Assembly (NCBI GenBank): GCA_050248795.1
Contig: JBFWRS010000045.1
Coordinates: 1 to 25,017 of the forward strand
DNA from: CAZTDU01 sp050248795
GTDB lineage: Bacteria; Pseudomonadota; Gammaproteobacteria; Burkholderiales; SG8-39
Direction: 5' to 3'
DNA: 25,017 bases
The translations under genes were made by a program, and so were the position numbers. The notes under the pieces are model-generated. The model worked only from the letters and a program-made list of their open reading frames with translations. It made no database searches and was not told the origin of the DNA. Each line of letters starts with the position of its first letter. The first letter of the stretch is position 1. Shown here piece by piece: positions 9,593 to 15,928 of this stretch.

Positions 9593-11104
9593 GTGCACAA
9601 CGGAAAGGCGACAAATCTCGGCGACCTCGTCGACGCGTCCGCGGACCTGTCGAAGACGGCGTTCATCGAGATCGGCCAGGGTGGCGCGCGGACGCGCTAC
9701 ACGCACGGCCAGATCGATGCCCTGAGCGCAGACTTCGCGGCGGCCCTGCAGTCGGCTGGGTTTGCGCCCGGCCAGAACGTGGCCATCATCGCGAGGAATT
9801 CGGTGCCCTTCCTCGTCGCGTATCTCGGCATCATGCGCGCAGGCCTGGTCGCGGTCCCGATCAGCTACCGCCAGCCGGCGGCGATGATCGCCCATTGCCT
9901 GCGCGACTCGGACTGCAAGCTGATCGTCAGCGACGGCGTGGTCCCCTTCGAGGCGGGCGCCGTGCCCGTGCTGCCCATCGGCCGCGACATGGCCGACCGC
10001 ATCCCCGGTGCCCGGCCCGACCGCAGCTTCAAGCCCTTCGCGAACCGGCCGCGTGACGTGGCGATGGTCCTCTACACGTCGGGTTCGACCGGCGCGCCGA
10101 AGGGCGTCGAGCTCTCGCACGAGAGCCAGCTCTTCTCGCTGTCGGTCTTCGAGCCGCTGCGCCCCTTCGTGACCCGCCAGGTGATGAGCATCGCCGCACC
10201 GCTCTACCACATGAACGGGCTGTCGCTCAGCAAGCTCGCGTTGCTGATGAACTCGACGGTGGTGCTCTTCCCGACGTTCGACGCCGAACAGGTGATCCGC
10301 GCCATCCCGGAATTCAGGATCGGCTGGCTCACCGGCATTCCGACGATGTATGCGCTGATGGCGGAGCGGCCGGACGTACTCGACCAGGTGGACCTGTCGT
10401 CGGTCGAGCGGATCACCCTCGGCTCCTCGCCGCTCACGGACAATCTCATCGCCCTGCTCAAGCGGCACTTCCCCAAGGCCATATATACGAATTCCTACGG
10501 CACCACCGAGCACGGCCCATCTGCGTTCGCACCCCATCCAGCCGGGATTCCGACGCCGCAGCTCTCGCTCGGATGCACTGCGCCCGGGGTGGAGACGCGC
10601 CTGGTCGGCGGGCCGGACGAAAATTTCGGCGTCCTCGAGGTGCGTTCACCCGCGAACATGAACGGCTACCGCAACCTGCCCGACGTGACGGCGAAGCGGC
10701 TGGTGGATGGCTGGTACCACACCGGGGACTTGTTCAGGCGGGACGAAAACGGCTTTCACTTCTTCGTCGGCAGGGAAGACGACATGTTCGTGTGCAACGG
10801 CGAGAACGTCCATCCGGTGGACGTCGAGCGCTTGCTGGAGCGGCACCCGGCCATCCACCAGGCATGCGTGGTGCCTGTGGACGACCCCGTGAGGGGCGCC
10901 GCGCCGGTGGCGTTCGTGACCGGCGATGAATCCGCGACCGAGGCCGAGATCCAGCGTTTCTACCGGGAGAACGGGCGTGCGGTCGAGTGTCCCCGGCGCG
11001 TCATCTTCGTGAAGACGCTTCCGCTCGCCGGCACGAACAAGGTCGACCGCAAGGCGGTCAGCGAATGGACGCGCGACGTCGATGTCGCGCGAAAGGCGTC
11101 CTAG
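9593..11104 (+). CDS. AMP-forming acyl-CoA synthetase/ligase
   Basis: A 503-residue enzyme of the ANL (class I adenylate-forming) superfamily. It should activate a carboxylic acid with ATP to an acyl-AMP and then transfer it to CoA. Motifs numbered from the GTG at 9593: A3 P-loop YTSGSTGAPKG (161-171), A5 SYGTTEHG (301-308), A7 YHTGDL (375-380), A8 hinge starting GREDD (393) through GENVHPVDVE, and the A10 lysine in GTNKVDRKAV (Lys483). The set is complete, so the enzyme should be active. I chose GTG 9593 because it gives a normal N-terminus and follows a purine-rich AGCGGAGA; the open frame upstream overlaps the oxidoreductase gene. The ATC hydrolase-like gene begins 12 bp after its stop. 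The acid activated cannot be read from sequence. Confidence 0.9.
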   Translation: MHNGKATNLGDLVDASADLSKTAFIEIGQGGARTRYTHGQIDALSADFAAALQSAGFAPGQNVAIIARNSVPFLVAYLGIMRAGLVAVPISYRQPAAMIAHCLRDSDCKLIVSDGVVPFEAGAVPVLPIGRDMADRIPGARPDRSFKPFANRPRDVAMVLYTSGSTGAPKGVELSHESQLFSLSVFEPLRPFVTRQVMSIAAPLYHMNGLSLSKLALLMNSTVVLFPTFDAEQVIRAIPEFRIGWLTGIPTMYALMAERPDVLDQVDLSSVERITLGSSPLTDNLIALLKRHFPKAIYTNSYGTTEHGPSAFAPHPAGIPTPQLSLGCTAPGVETRLVGGPDENFGVLEVRSPANMNGYRNLPDVTAKRLVDGWYHTGDLFRRDENGFHFFVGREDDMFVCNGENVHPVDVERLLERHPAIHQACVVPVDDPVRGAAPVAFVTGDESATEAEIQRFYRENGRAVECPRRVIFVKTLPLAGTNKVDRKAVSEWTRDVDVARKAS

Positions 11105-11116
11105 TTCGAGGCGAAC

Positions 11117-11605
11117 ATGACAGGAATCCTGGAGATGCGCAGGATCGAGGCGCGGATCCTCAAGCACGTGTTCGACACCATGTGCGCGCGTCTGGGGGAA
11201 GATGTTGCCCGCTCCATCCTCGAGGAGACCGTCAAGCGGGCGGCGGTTGCCCAGGGCCGGGAATTCGCCGCGCGGGCCGAAGGCGAGCCGGACCTGCTCG
11301 ACTTCATGGCTATCCTCCCGCTGTGGATGAAGGACGGTGCGCTCGAGATCGACGTGATCGAGAGCTCCGCCGGGCGGCTCGACTTCAACGTCACCCGGTG
11401 CCGCTACGCGGAGATGTACCGCGAAATGGGCCTCGGGAGCATCGGCGACCTGTTGTCCTGCAACAGGGATGGAGAATTCTGCGTCGGCTACAATGAAAAG
11501 ATCCGGTTCAGCCGAACGCAGACGATCATGAAGGGCGCCTCTCACTGCGATTTCAGGTACCGGCTGGACGCCGGCAAGGCCGGCGTCGAAGACAGCGACA
11601 CCTGA
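11117..11605 (+). CDS. L-2-amino-thiazoline-4-carboxylate (ATC) hydrolase family protein
   Basis: A 162-residue soluble protein without signal peptide. The C-terminal half matches my memory of the ATC hydrolase family: NVTRCRYAEMYREMG (91-105), LLSCNRDGEFCVGYN (112-126) and TQTIMKGASHCDFRYR (134-149). Conserved-looking cysteines are at 95, 115, 122 and 144, with His143 next to the last. In Pseudomonas the founding enzyme opens the thiazoline ring of ATC on the way to L-cysteine. The family is widespread and most members lack biochemical evidence, so that reaction is not assured here. The partner carbamoyl-cysteine hydrolase is not in view. Its position 12 bp after an acyl-CoA synthetase suggests a different role, perhaps acting on a CoA-linked or heterocyclic acid (inference). 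Confidence 0.8.
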   Translation: MTGILEMRRIEARILKHVFDTMCARLGEDVARSILEETVKRAAVAQGREFAARAEGEPDLLDFMAILPLWMKDGALEIDVIESSAGRLDFNVTRCRYAEMYREMGLGSIGDLLSCNRDGEFCVGYNEKIRFSRTQTIMKGASHCDFRYRLDAGKAGVEDSDT

Positions 11606-11619
11606 TCGCCCGGGAGCGC

Positions 11620-11706
11620 CCGCAGGCCGTTCGGTAGCCCGCCGACGCGCGCGCCTGCGGCCAGAACGGCCCCATGACCGGGCCGCTGCCGGCGATGATG
11701 GCCCGG
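11620..11706. terminator. Cluster of inverted repeats in a convergent gap
   Basis: The 106-bp gap between two converging genes holds three inverted repeats. CCGCAGGC at 11620-11627 pairs with 11653-11660. GGCCGTTC at 11625-11632 pairs with 11664-11671 and is exclusive with the first. CCGGGCC at 11678-11684 pairs with 11700-11706. No T-run follows, so if these stop transcription it is by strong hairpins or with Rho. Their position suggests two-way termination. Confidence 0.4.
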
Positions 11707-11711
11707 CTGCG

Positions 11712-12686
11712 CTATTGCAAGGCCAGGCCGATGCGCTTGACCACCGGTTCCCACCGAACTGCGGCTGCACGCAATGTCGCGAGCGCCTGCTGCGGCGAAC
11801 CGCCGAGCGTGACGACATCGAAGCCCGCGGCGCGGTCCTTCAGCGGCGGGTCGGCGAGCGCCTTGCTGACTTCCGCGCTCATGCGCGAAACGATGGCGGC
11901 GGGCGTCCCCTTGGGTGCGAACAGGACGAGGAAGAACGGTGCGTCGAACCCCGCCACGCCGGCCTCCGCCGCGGTGGGAACGTCAGGCGCGAGCGGCGAG
12001 CGCACGACCGTGGACACCGCGAGCGCGCGCAACTTGCCGGACTTGACGTGCGGCAGAACGGTAGGTGCGGCAAGGAAGCCGCAGGGAACCTGGCCGCCGA
12101 CCACGTCCATGGTGGCCGGCGCCGGGCCCTTGTAGGGTACGTGCGTCATGGTGGCACCGGTCATGGAAAGCAGGAGCTCGGTCGCCAGGTGCCCCGGCAC
12201 GCCGGGACCGCCCGAGGCATAGTTCAGCTTCTCCCGCTTGGCGAGCGCAACCAGGTCGCCCAGCGTCCTAACCGCCACCGACGGGTTGCAGACCATCATC
12301 TGCGAGAAGCTGCCTAGCAGCGTCACCGGGACGGTGTCGGTCCATGGATCGAACTGCATGCTGCGGTATACGAGCGGGTTCACCGAGTACACGGTGTCCG
12401 GGGTGATGCCGAACGTATGTCCGTCGGGCGCGGACTTGGCCACCGCATCGGCACCGATATTGCCGCCTGCACCCGGCCGGTTCTCTACCACGAACGGCTG
12501 GCCCAGGGCTGCCTGCAGTCGCTCGTTCACCATCCGCGTCAGGATGTCGGAAGGCCCGCCCGGCGGAAAGTTGATCACCATGCGCGTCGGCTTGGACGGC
12601 CATTCCTGGGCATGGGCGCCTCCCGACAGCAGGCAAAGCGACAGCGCGACGGCGAGCGCGCGGGTCGCGGATGCAACGTAGTTCAT
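11712..12686 (-). CDS. Bug/TctC-family periplasmic solute-binding protein
   Basis: A 324-residue exported binding protein. The signal peptide is clear (hydrophobic core at about 9-20, cleavage after AHA at about 24-26). Mature-protein motifs of the family are FPPGGPSDILTR (40-51), VENRPGAGGNIGADAVA, and HVPYKGPAPATMDVVGGQV. Members bind small carboxylates, amino acids or aromatic acids in the periplasm and often work with a TctAB membrane pair or only as sensors; no TctA/TctB gene is nearby, which is normal for this large orphan family. The start at 12686 is set by an excellent AAGGAGG eight bases upstream; the frame continues to 12713 but that would swallow the binding site. It is divergent from a LysR gene that probably controls it. 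Confidence 0.93.
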   Translation of the reverse strand: MNYVASATRALAVALSLCLLSGGAHAQEWPSKPTRMVINFPPGGPSDILTRMVNERLQAALGQPFVVENRPGAGGNIGADAVAKSAPDGHTFGITPDTVYSVNPLVYRSMQFDPWTDTVPVTLLGSFSQMMVCNPSVAVRTLGDLVALAKREKLNYASGGPGVPGHLATELLLSMTGATMTHVPYKGPAPATMDVVGGQVPCGFLAAPTVLPHVKSGKLRALAVSTVVRSPLAPDVPTAAEAGVAGFDAPFFLVLFAPKGTPAAIVSRMSAEVSKALADPPLKDRAAGFDVVTLGGSPQQALATLRAAAVRWEPVVKRIGLALQ

Positions 12687-12694
12687 GCGTGAAT

Positions 12695-12701
12695 CCTCCT
12701 T
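12695..12701 (-). promoter_or_regulatory. Strong Shine-Dalgarno site fixing the Bug gene start
   Basis: AAGGAGG read on the minus strand (12701-12695), eight bases before the ATG at 12686. It is the best ribosome binding site on this strand in the window and decides between 12686 and the longer start at 12713. Confidence 0.75.
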
Positions 12702-12746
12702 GCGGCAAAGCATACGCAGGAGGGCGGGCAGCAGAAAAGACGAACC

Positions 12747-12764
12747 TATCCGCAGGGATGATAA
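12747..12764. promoter_or_regulatory. Possible LysR-type operator in the divergent gap
   Basis: Nested short inverted repeats sit between the divergent Bug and LysR genes: ATCC at 12748-12751 with GGAT at 12756-12759, and TATC at 12747-12750 with GATA at 12760-12763. LysR proteins bind imperfect palindromes in such gaps. The site overlaps the alternative LysR start at 12758, so it favours the start at 12779. The arms are short, so this is tentative. Confidence 0.25.
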
Positions 12765-12778
12765 CTTTCGGGCATCGC

Positions 12779-13693
12779 ATGCGATTCAACCAGATCCGGG
12801 ATTTCCTCGCCGTCGTCGACGGCGGCAGCATCCGCGCCGCGGCACGCCGCCTGTCGCTGAGCCAGCCGGCGCTCACCAAGAGCCTGCGGCAGCTGGAGCG
12901 CGAACTCGGCGTCGTGCTGCTCTCCCGCGGCGTGCGCGGCGCGCGCCCGACCGAGTTCGGCAACGTGTTCCTCGCGCACGCACGCGCGGTCGACGCCGAC
13001 TTGCGGCGGGCCCGGGAGGAACTCGAGCGCCTCAAGGGTACGAGGGAAGGCGGCCTGTCGATCGGCAGCGCCCCTGGTCCCGCGCTGGGCCTGCTGCCCG
13101 AGGCCCTGGCCAGGCTGCGCGCCCGGTGGCCGCAAGCCCGGCTGCGGGTCGTCGACGTGACGCCCTCGGAGGTCCTGCCCAGCCTGCGCGATGGATCCAT
13201 AGAACTCGCGGTGTGCGCACGCGTCGAGCCCGTGGCCGGCGCCACCGCGGAGTTCGAGGCGGAGCCGCTGTATCGAAACGAAGCCGCCATCGTCGCGCGT
13301 CGCGGCCACCCGCTCGCCCGCGCGCGCCGCATGTCCGACCTGGCGGAGGCAGAATGGATCCGCAGCGGCTACCCGGCCGACACGTCAGCATTGCCGGATC
13401 GCTTCCGCAAGGCGGGGCTCGCGCCTCCGCGCTACCGGGTCGAGTGCCCCTCGTTCCTCATGGTGCCGGAAATCGTCGCCCAGGGAGACCTGCTGGCCGT
13501 CGTGCCCTGGCAGATCGCGGCGCGCGAAGTGCGCGCCGGTCGCCTCGCGCGGATCGCGATCCCGAATGCGATTCCGGCGCGGCAGATCTGCCTGTACCGC
13601 CGCATCGACGTCCCGCCGACCCCGATCGCGCGCGACTGCGTCGAGTTCCTGCGGCAGATCGCGCGCCGGCGGCGCGGGCGCGCCGCGAGGTGA
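12779..13693 (+). CDS. LysR-family transcriptional regulator
   Basis: A DNA-binding regulator of about 304 residues. The N-terminal winged helix-turn-helix is clear: MRFNQIRDFLAVVDGGSIR, then AAARRLSLSQPALTKSLRQL and ERELGVVLLSRGVRGARPTEFG. The rest is the two-lobed effector-binding domain (GLSIGSAPGPALGLLPEALARLRARWP onwards). The start is uncertain: ATG 12779 gives the usual short N-terminus, whereas in-frame ATG 12758 adds MITFGHR; neither has a clear ribosome binding site. It lies divergent from the Bug-type binding protein gene with a gap of about 70-90 bp, the standard layout for a LysR regulator controlling its neighbour and itself. It may also control the oxidoreductase-ligase-hydrolase genes further left (inference). 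It ends 13 bp from the converging alkyltransferase gene. Confidence 0.92.
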   Translation: MRFNQIRDFLAVVDGGSIRAAARRLSLSQPALTKSLRQLERELGVVLLSRGVRGARPTEFGNVFLAHARAVDADLRRAREELERLKGTREGGLSIGSAPGPALGLLPEALARLRARWPQARLRVVDVTPSEVLPSLRDGSIELAVCARVEPVAGATAEFEAEPLYRNEAAIVARRGHPLARARRMSDLAEAEWIRSGYPADTSALPDRFRKAGLAPPRYRVECPSFLMVPEIVAQGDLLAVVPWQIAAREVRAGRLARIAIPNAIPARQICLYRRIDVPPTPIARDCVEFLRQIARRRRGRAAR

Positions 13694-13706
13694 ATCGAAC
13701 CTGGAC

Positions 13707-14264
13707 TCAGGCCTTGCGCTTCGGCCACCTGGCGTTGAACTTCGCTTCATAGGCGACCCAGCGGTACTGGCGGCCGTCGCGCCGTCCCGCCGTGGCGGCG
13801 CCGCCCTTGTGCAGTACGCGGTGGCAGGGAATGGCGAACGCGAACCAGTTCCGGGAGCATGCATTCGCTACCGCGCGGATCGCGTTTGGCGCACCGATCG
13901 CCGCGGCGATCTCCGAGTAGGTCGAGGTCCGGCCGAATGGAATCCGACGCACTTCGTTCCAGACGCGCTGCTGCAGTTCGGTGCCGCGGATGTCGAGGGC
14001 AAGCCCGAAGCGCGCGAACGGAGCGGCGATGTGCCTGATGACCTTCGCGACCGCCGGCGCGCTGCCTTTCTCGTCGCGCACCAGTTCAGCCCTCGGGAAG
14101 CGGGCGTGGATGTCGCGGATGAGCTGGGCAGGCCTGTCGCGCACCATGATCGTGACGATGCCCTTGGCGCTCGAGGCGACGAGGACCGCCCCGAGCGCGG
14201 ATTTCCCGGTGCCGTAACGTATCCGTTCAGGCGGCCTGCGGCGGAGTGGACCGTCTCTGAACAT
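13707..14264 (-). CDS. ogt: Methylated-DNA-[protein]-cysteine S-methyltransferase (Ada C-terminal/Ogt type)
   Basis: A 185-residue suicide repair protein that moves the alkyl group from O6-alkylguanine to its own cysteine. The active site PCHRV is at 146-150 (acceptor Cys147). The DNA-binding helix and arginine finger region TYSEIAAAIGAPNAIRAVANAC (115-136) is present. The N-terminal half (GAVLVASSAKGIVTIM, IRDIHARFPRAEL) and DIRGTELQQRVW resemble the C-terminal half of Ada rather than short Ogt proteins. The zinc and AraC domains of Ada are absent, so this is the stand-alone repair module. Between PCHRV and the YRW motif (167-169) there are a few more residues than usual. It starts 12 bp after the CCA end of tRNA-Ser(GCU). 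The activity call is firm; the exact subfamily name is not. Confidence 0.9.
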   Translation of the reverse strand: MFRDGPLRRRPPERIRYGTGKSALGAVLVASSAKGIVTIMVRDRPAQLIRDIHARFPRAELVRDEKGSAPAVAKVIRHIAAPFARFGLALDIRGTELQQRVWNEVRRIPFGRTSTYSEIAAAIGAPNAIRAVANACSRNWFAFAIPCHRVLHKGGAATAGRRDGRQYRWVAYEAKFNARWPKRKA

Positions 14265-14272
14265 GGGGAAAG

Positions 14273-14277
14273 TTCCT
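14273..14277 (-). promoter_or_regulatory. Ribosome binding site of ogt overlapping the tRNA CCA end
   Basis: On the minus strand the tRNA ends with discriminator G then CCA, and the text continues as GGAAC. The AGGAA used as Shine-Dalgarno (14277-14273), eight bases before the ogt ATG, begins with the last A of CCA. Confidence 0.5.
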
Positions 14278-14369
14278 GGCGGAGTGAGAGGGATTCGAAC
14301 CCTCGATACGGATTTTGTCCGTATAACGCCTTAGCAGGGCGCCCCCTTCGGCCTCTCGGGCATCACTCC
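14277..14369 (-). tRNA. tRNA-Ser(GCU)
   Basis: The acceptor stem GGAGTGA (14369-14363) pairs with TCACTCC (14287-14281), followed by discriminator G and an encoded CCA (14279-14277). The anticodon loop CTGCTAA between GCGCC and GGCGT arms gives anticodon GCT, decoding AGC/AGU. A long variable arm (TACGGA-CAAAA-TCCGTA) and the T-arm GAGGGTTCGAATCCCTC confirm a class II serine tRNA. It lies 29 bp downstream of lysC on the same strand and may be cut from a shared transcript. Confidence 0.97.
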
Positions 14370-14398
14370 GTACTGTCACCTACTGCCGAACGAGGATT

Positions 14399-15655
14399 TT
14401 ACTCCTTGTCGAGCTCGAAGGCGTTGTGCAGCACGCGCACGGCGAGCTCGGCGTACTTTTCGTCCACCACCACCGAGATCTTGATCTCCGAGGTGGAGAT
14501 CATCTGGATGTTGATGCCCTCCTCGGCCAGCGTGCGGAACATCTGTGCGGCGATGCCGGCGTGCGAGCGCATGCCCATGCCGACCACCGACACCTTCGCC
14601 ATGCGCTCGTCGCCGGTGACGTCCTTGCACTTGATGTGCGGCTGCACCTGCTCCTTGAGGATCTTCAGCGTCTTCGCCAGGTCGCCGCGGGACACCGTGA
14701 ACGACAGGTCGGTGGTGCCATCGTGCGCGACGTTCTGCACGATGACATCGACGTTGATGTGCGCGTCCGCGATCGGGCCGAGGATGGCGTAGGCGATGCC
14801 GGGCTTGTCCGGCACGCCGTGCACGGTGACCTTGGCCTCGTCGCGCTGCGCGGCGACCCCCGAGATGATTGCCTGTTCCATCGCCATGTGCGGGTCTTCC
14901 TCGAAAGTGATGAGCGTGCCCGCCTGCGCCTCTTCCTCGACCGGCAGCATCGGGTCGGTAAGGCTGGAGAGCACGCGCGTGGGTACCTTGTACTTGCCGG
15001 CGAACTCCACCGACCGGATCTGCAGCACCTTGGAGCCGAGGCTCGCCATTTCCAGCATTTCCTCGAAGGTCACGGTGTGCAGCCGCCGCGCCTCGGGCAC
15101 GATGCGCGGGTCGGTGGTATAGACGCCGTCCACGTCGGTATAGATCTGGCACTCGTCTGCCTTCAGCGCGGCAGCAAGTGCCACGGCTGAGGTATCCGAG
15201 CCGCCCCTGCCCAGGGTAGTCAGGTTGCCTGCCGCGTCCACGCCCTGGAAGCCCGCCACCACCGGGATCACCCCCGCCTTCAGGTCCGCGCGCAGGTTGG
15301 CGTCGTCGATGGACGCAATGCGCGCCCGCGTGTAGGCCGAGTCGGTCAGCACCTTGACCTGCCAGCCGGTGTAGCTCTTCGCCTTCACGCCCAGCTCCAT
15401 CAGCGCCATGGCGAGCAGCCCGACGCTGACCTGCTCGCCGGTGGCGGCGATCACGTCGAGCTCGCGCGCATCCGGCTGCGGCTGCAGCTCCTTCGCCAGC
15501 GCGATCAGGCGGTTCGTCTCCCCGGACATCGCCGAGGGCACCACGACCACGTCATGCCCGGCCGCCTTCCACTTGGCGACGCGGCGCGCGACATTGCGGA
15601 TGCGCTCTGTCGAGCCGACCGAAGTGCCGCCGTACTTCTGGACGATGAGTGCCAT
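14399..15655 (-). CDS. lysC: Aspartate kinase
   Basis: A 418-residue cytoplasmic enzyme that phosphorylates L-aspartate, the first step toward lysine, threonine, methionine and diaminopimelate. The kinase domain has KYGGTSVGS (7-15), SAMSGETN (41-48), ATGEQVS (71-77), GRGGSDTSA (149-157) and YTDVDGVYTTDPR (172-184). Two ACT regulatory domains follow, at about 262-340 (TVHGVPDKPGIAYAILG; TTDLSFTV) and 354-418 (SVVGMGMRSHAGIAAQMF; MISTSEIKISVVV), as expected for feedback control by lysine and/or threonine. The length is normal for this class (about 405-420). ATG codons at residues 257 and 259 sit just before the first ACT domain behind a good ribosome binding site, so a separate regulatory subunit may also be made. 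The gene lies between two serine tRNA genes. Confidence 0.97.
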   Translation of the reverse strand: MALIVQKYGGTSVGSTERIRNVARRVAKWKAAGHDVVVVPSAMSGETNRLIALAKELQPQPDARELDVIAATGEQVSVGLLAMALMELGVKAKSYTGWQVKVLTDSAYTRARIASIDDANLRADLKAGVIPVVAGFQGVDAAGNLTTLGRGGSDTSAVALAAALKADECQIYTDVDGVYTTDPRIVPEARRLHTVTFEEMLEMASLGSKVLQIRSVEFAGKYKVPTRVLSSLTDPMLPVEEEAQAGTLITFEEDPHMAMEQAIISGVAAQRDEAKVTVHGVPDKPGIAYAILGPIADAHINVDVIVQNVAHDGTTDLSFTVSRGDLAKTLKILKEQVQPHIKCKDVTGDERMAKVSVVGMGMRSHAGIAAQMFRTLAEEGINIQMISTSEIKISVVVDEKYAELAVRVLHNAFELDKE

Positions 15656-15676
15656 GGATGCGGGGAAAAGGGCGCG

Positions 15677-15682
15677 ATTCTA
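15677..15682 (-). promoter_or_regulatory. Possible -10 box before lysC
   Basis: TAGAAT on the minus strand (5 of 6 to the consensus) lies about 20 bases before the lysC ATG, between lysC and tRNA-Ser(UGA). No matching -35 is seen at 16-18 bp. lysC may use it or be read through from the tRNA promoter. Confidence 0.25.
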
Positions 15683-15701
15683 GCGGATTAAGCCGCGAAC
15701 T

Positions 15702-15789
15702 TGGCGGAAGGGGTGGGATTCGAACCCACGGGCCCTTGCGGGCCTCCGGTTTTCAAGACCGGTGCATTCGACCGCTCTGCCACCCTTCC
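15702..15789 (-). tRNA. tRNA-Ser(UGA)
   Basis: The acceptor stem GGAAGGG (15789-15783) pairs with CCCTTCC (15712-15706), followed by discriminator G and an encoded CCA (15704-15702). The anticodon loop CTTGAAA between CCGGT and ACCGG arms gives anticodon TGA, decoding UCA and other UCN codons. The long variable arm (GGCCC-GCAA-GGGCC) and T-arm GTGGGTTCGAATCCCAC fit a serine tRNA. It is upstream of lysC on the same strand. Confidence 0.97.
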
Positions 15790-15814
15790 AGTTGAAAAAC
15801 GCCGCGGGTGCCGC

Positions 15815-15820
15815 ATTTTA
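15815..15820 (-). promoter_or_regulatory. Possible -10 box of the tRNA-Ser(UGA) promoter
   Basis: TAAAAT on the minus strand (15820-15815, 5 of 6) lies 25 bases before the tRNA 5' end, a fitting distance for a short leader. No convincing -35 box is seen. Confidence 0.3.
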
Positions 15821-15860
15821 GCCCTCTGCGCAGGCAGGGTATTCGCTGTCTGCAAGATGC

Positions 15861-15888
15861 TTGAAACTTCATGCGCGTTTGCTAGTCT
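15861..15888 (+). promoter_or_regulatory. Possible sigma-70 promoter of the Bax inhibitor-1 family gene
   Basis: TTGAAA at 15861-15866 (5 of 6 to the -35) and TAGTCT at 15883-15888 (3 of 6 to the -10) are 16 bp apart. They lie about 40 bases before the start at 15929, in the 139-bp gap after the divergent tRNA. Confidence 0.4.
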
Positions 15889-15911
15889 TAGCCGAGGTAG
15901 AGGTACACCAC

Positions 15912-15918
15912 AAGGAGG
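15912..15918 (+). promoter_or_regulatory. Shine-Dalgarno site of the Bax inhibitor-1 family gene
   Basis: AAGGAGG lies one base before ATG 15920 and 10 bases before in-frame ATG 15929. Spacing favours 15929 as the real start. Confidence 0.7.
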
Positions 15919-15928
15919 AATGAAGCAG

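Noticed and set aside
15677..15701. GCGG-ATTAAG-CCGC stem between tRNA-Ser(UGA) and lysC, considered as a terminator or riboswitch
   Set aside because: The stem is only four base pairs with no T-run, and the 46-bp gap is far too short for a lysine riboswitch.
14281..15722. Shared 13-base sequence in the two serine tRNA genes, considered as att-site repeats of an integrated element
   Set aside because: The match is limited to the T-arm that most tRNAs share, and the DNA between contains only lysC, with no integrase.
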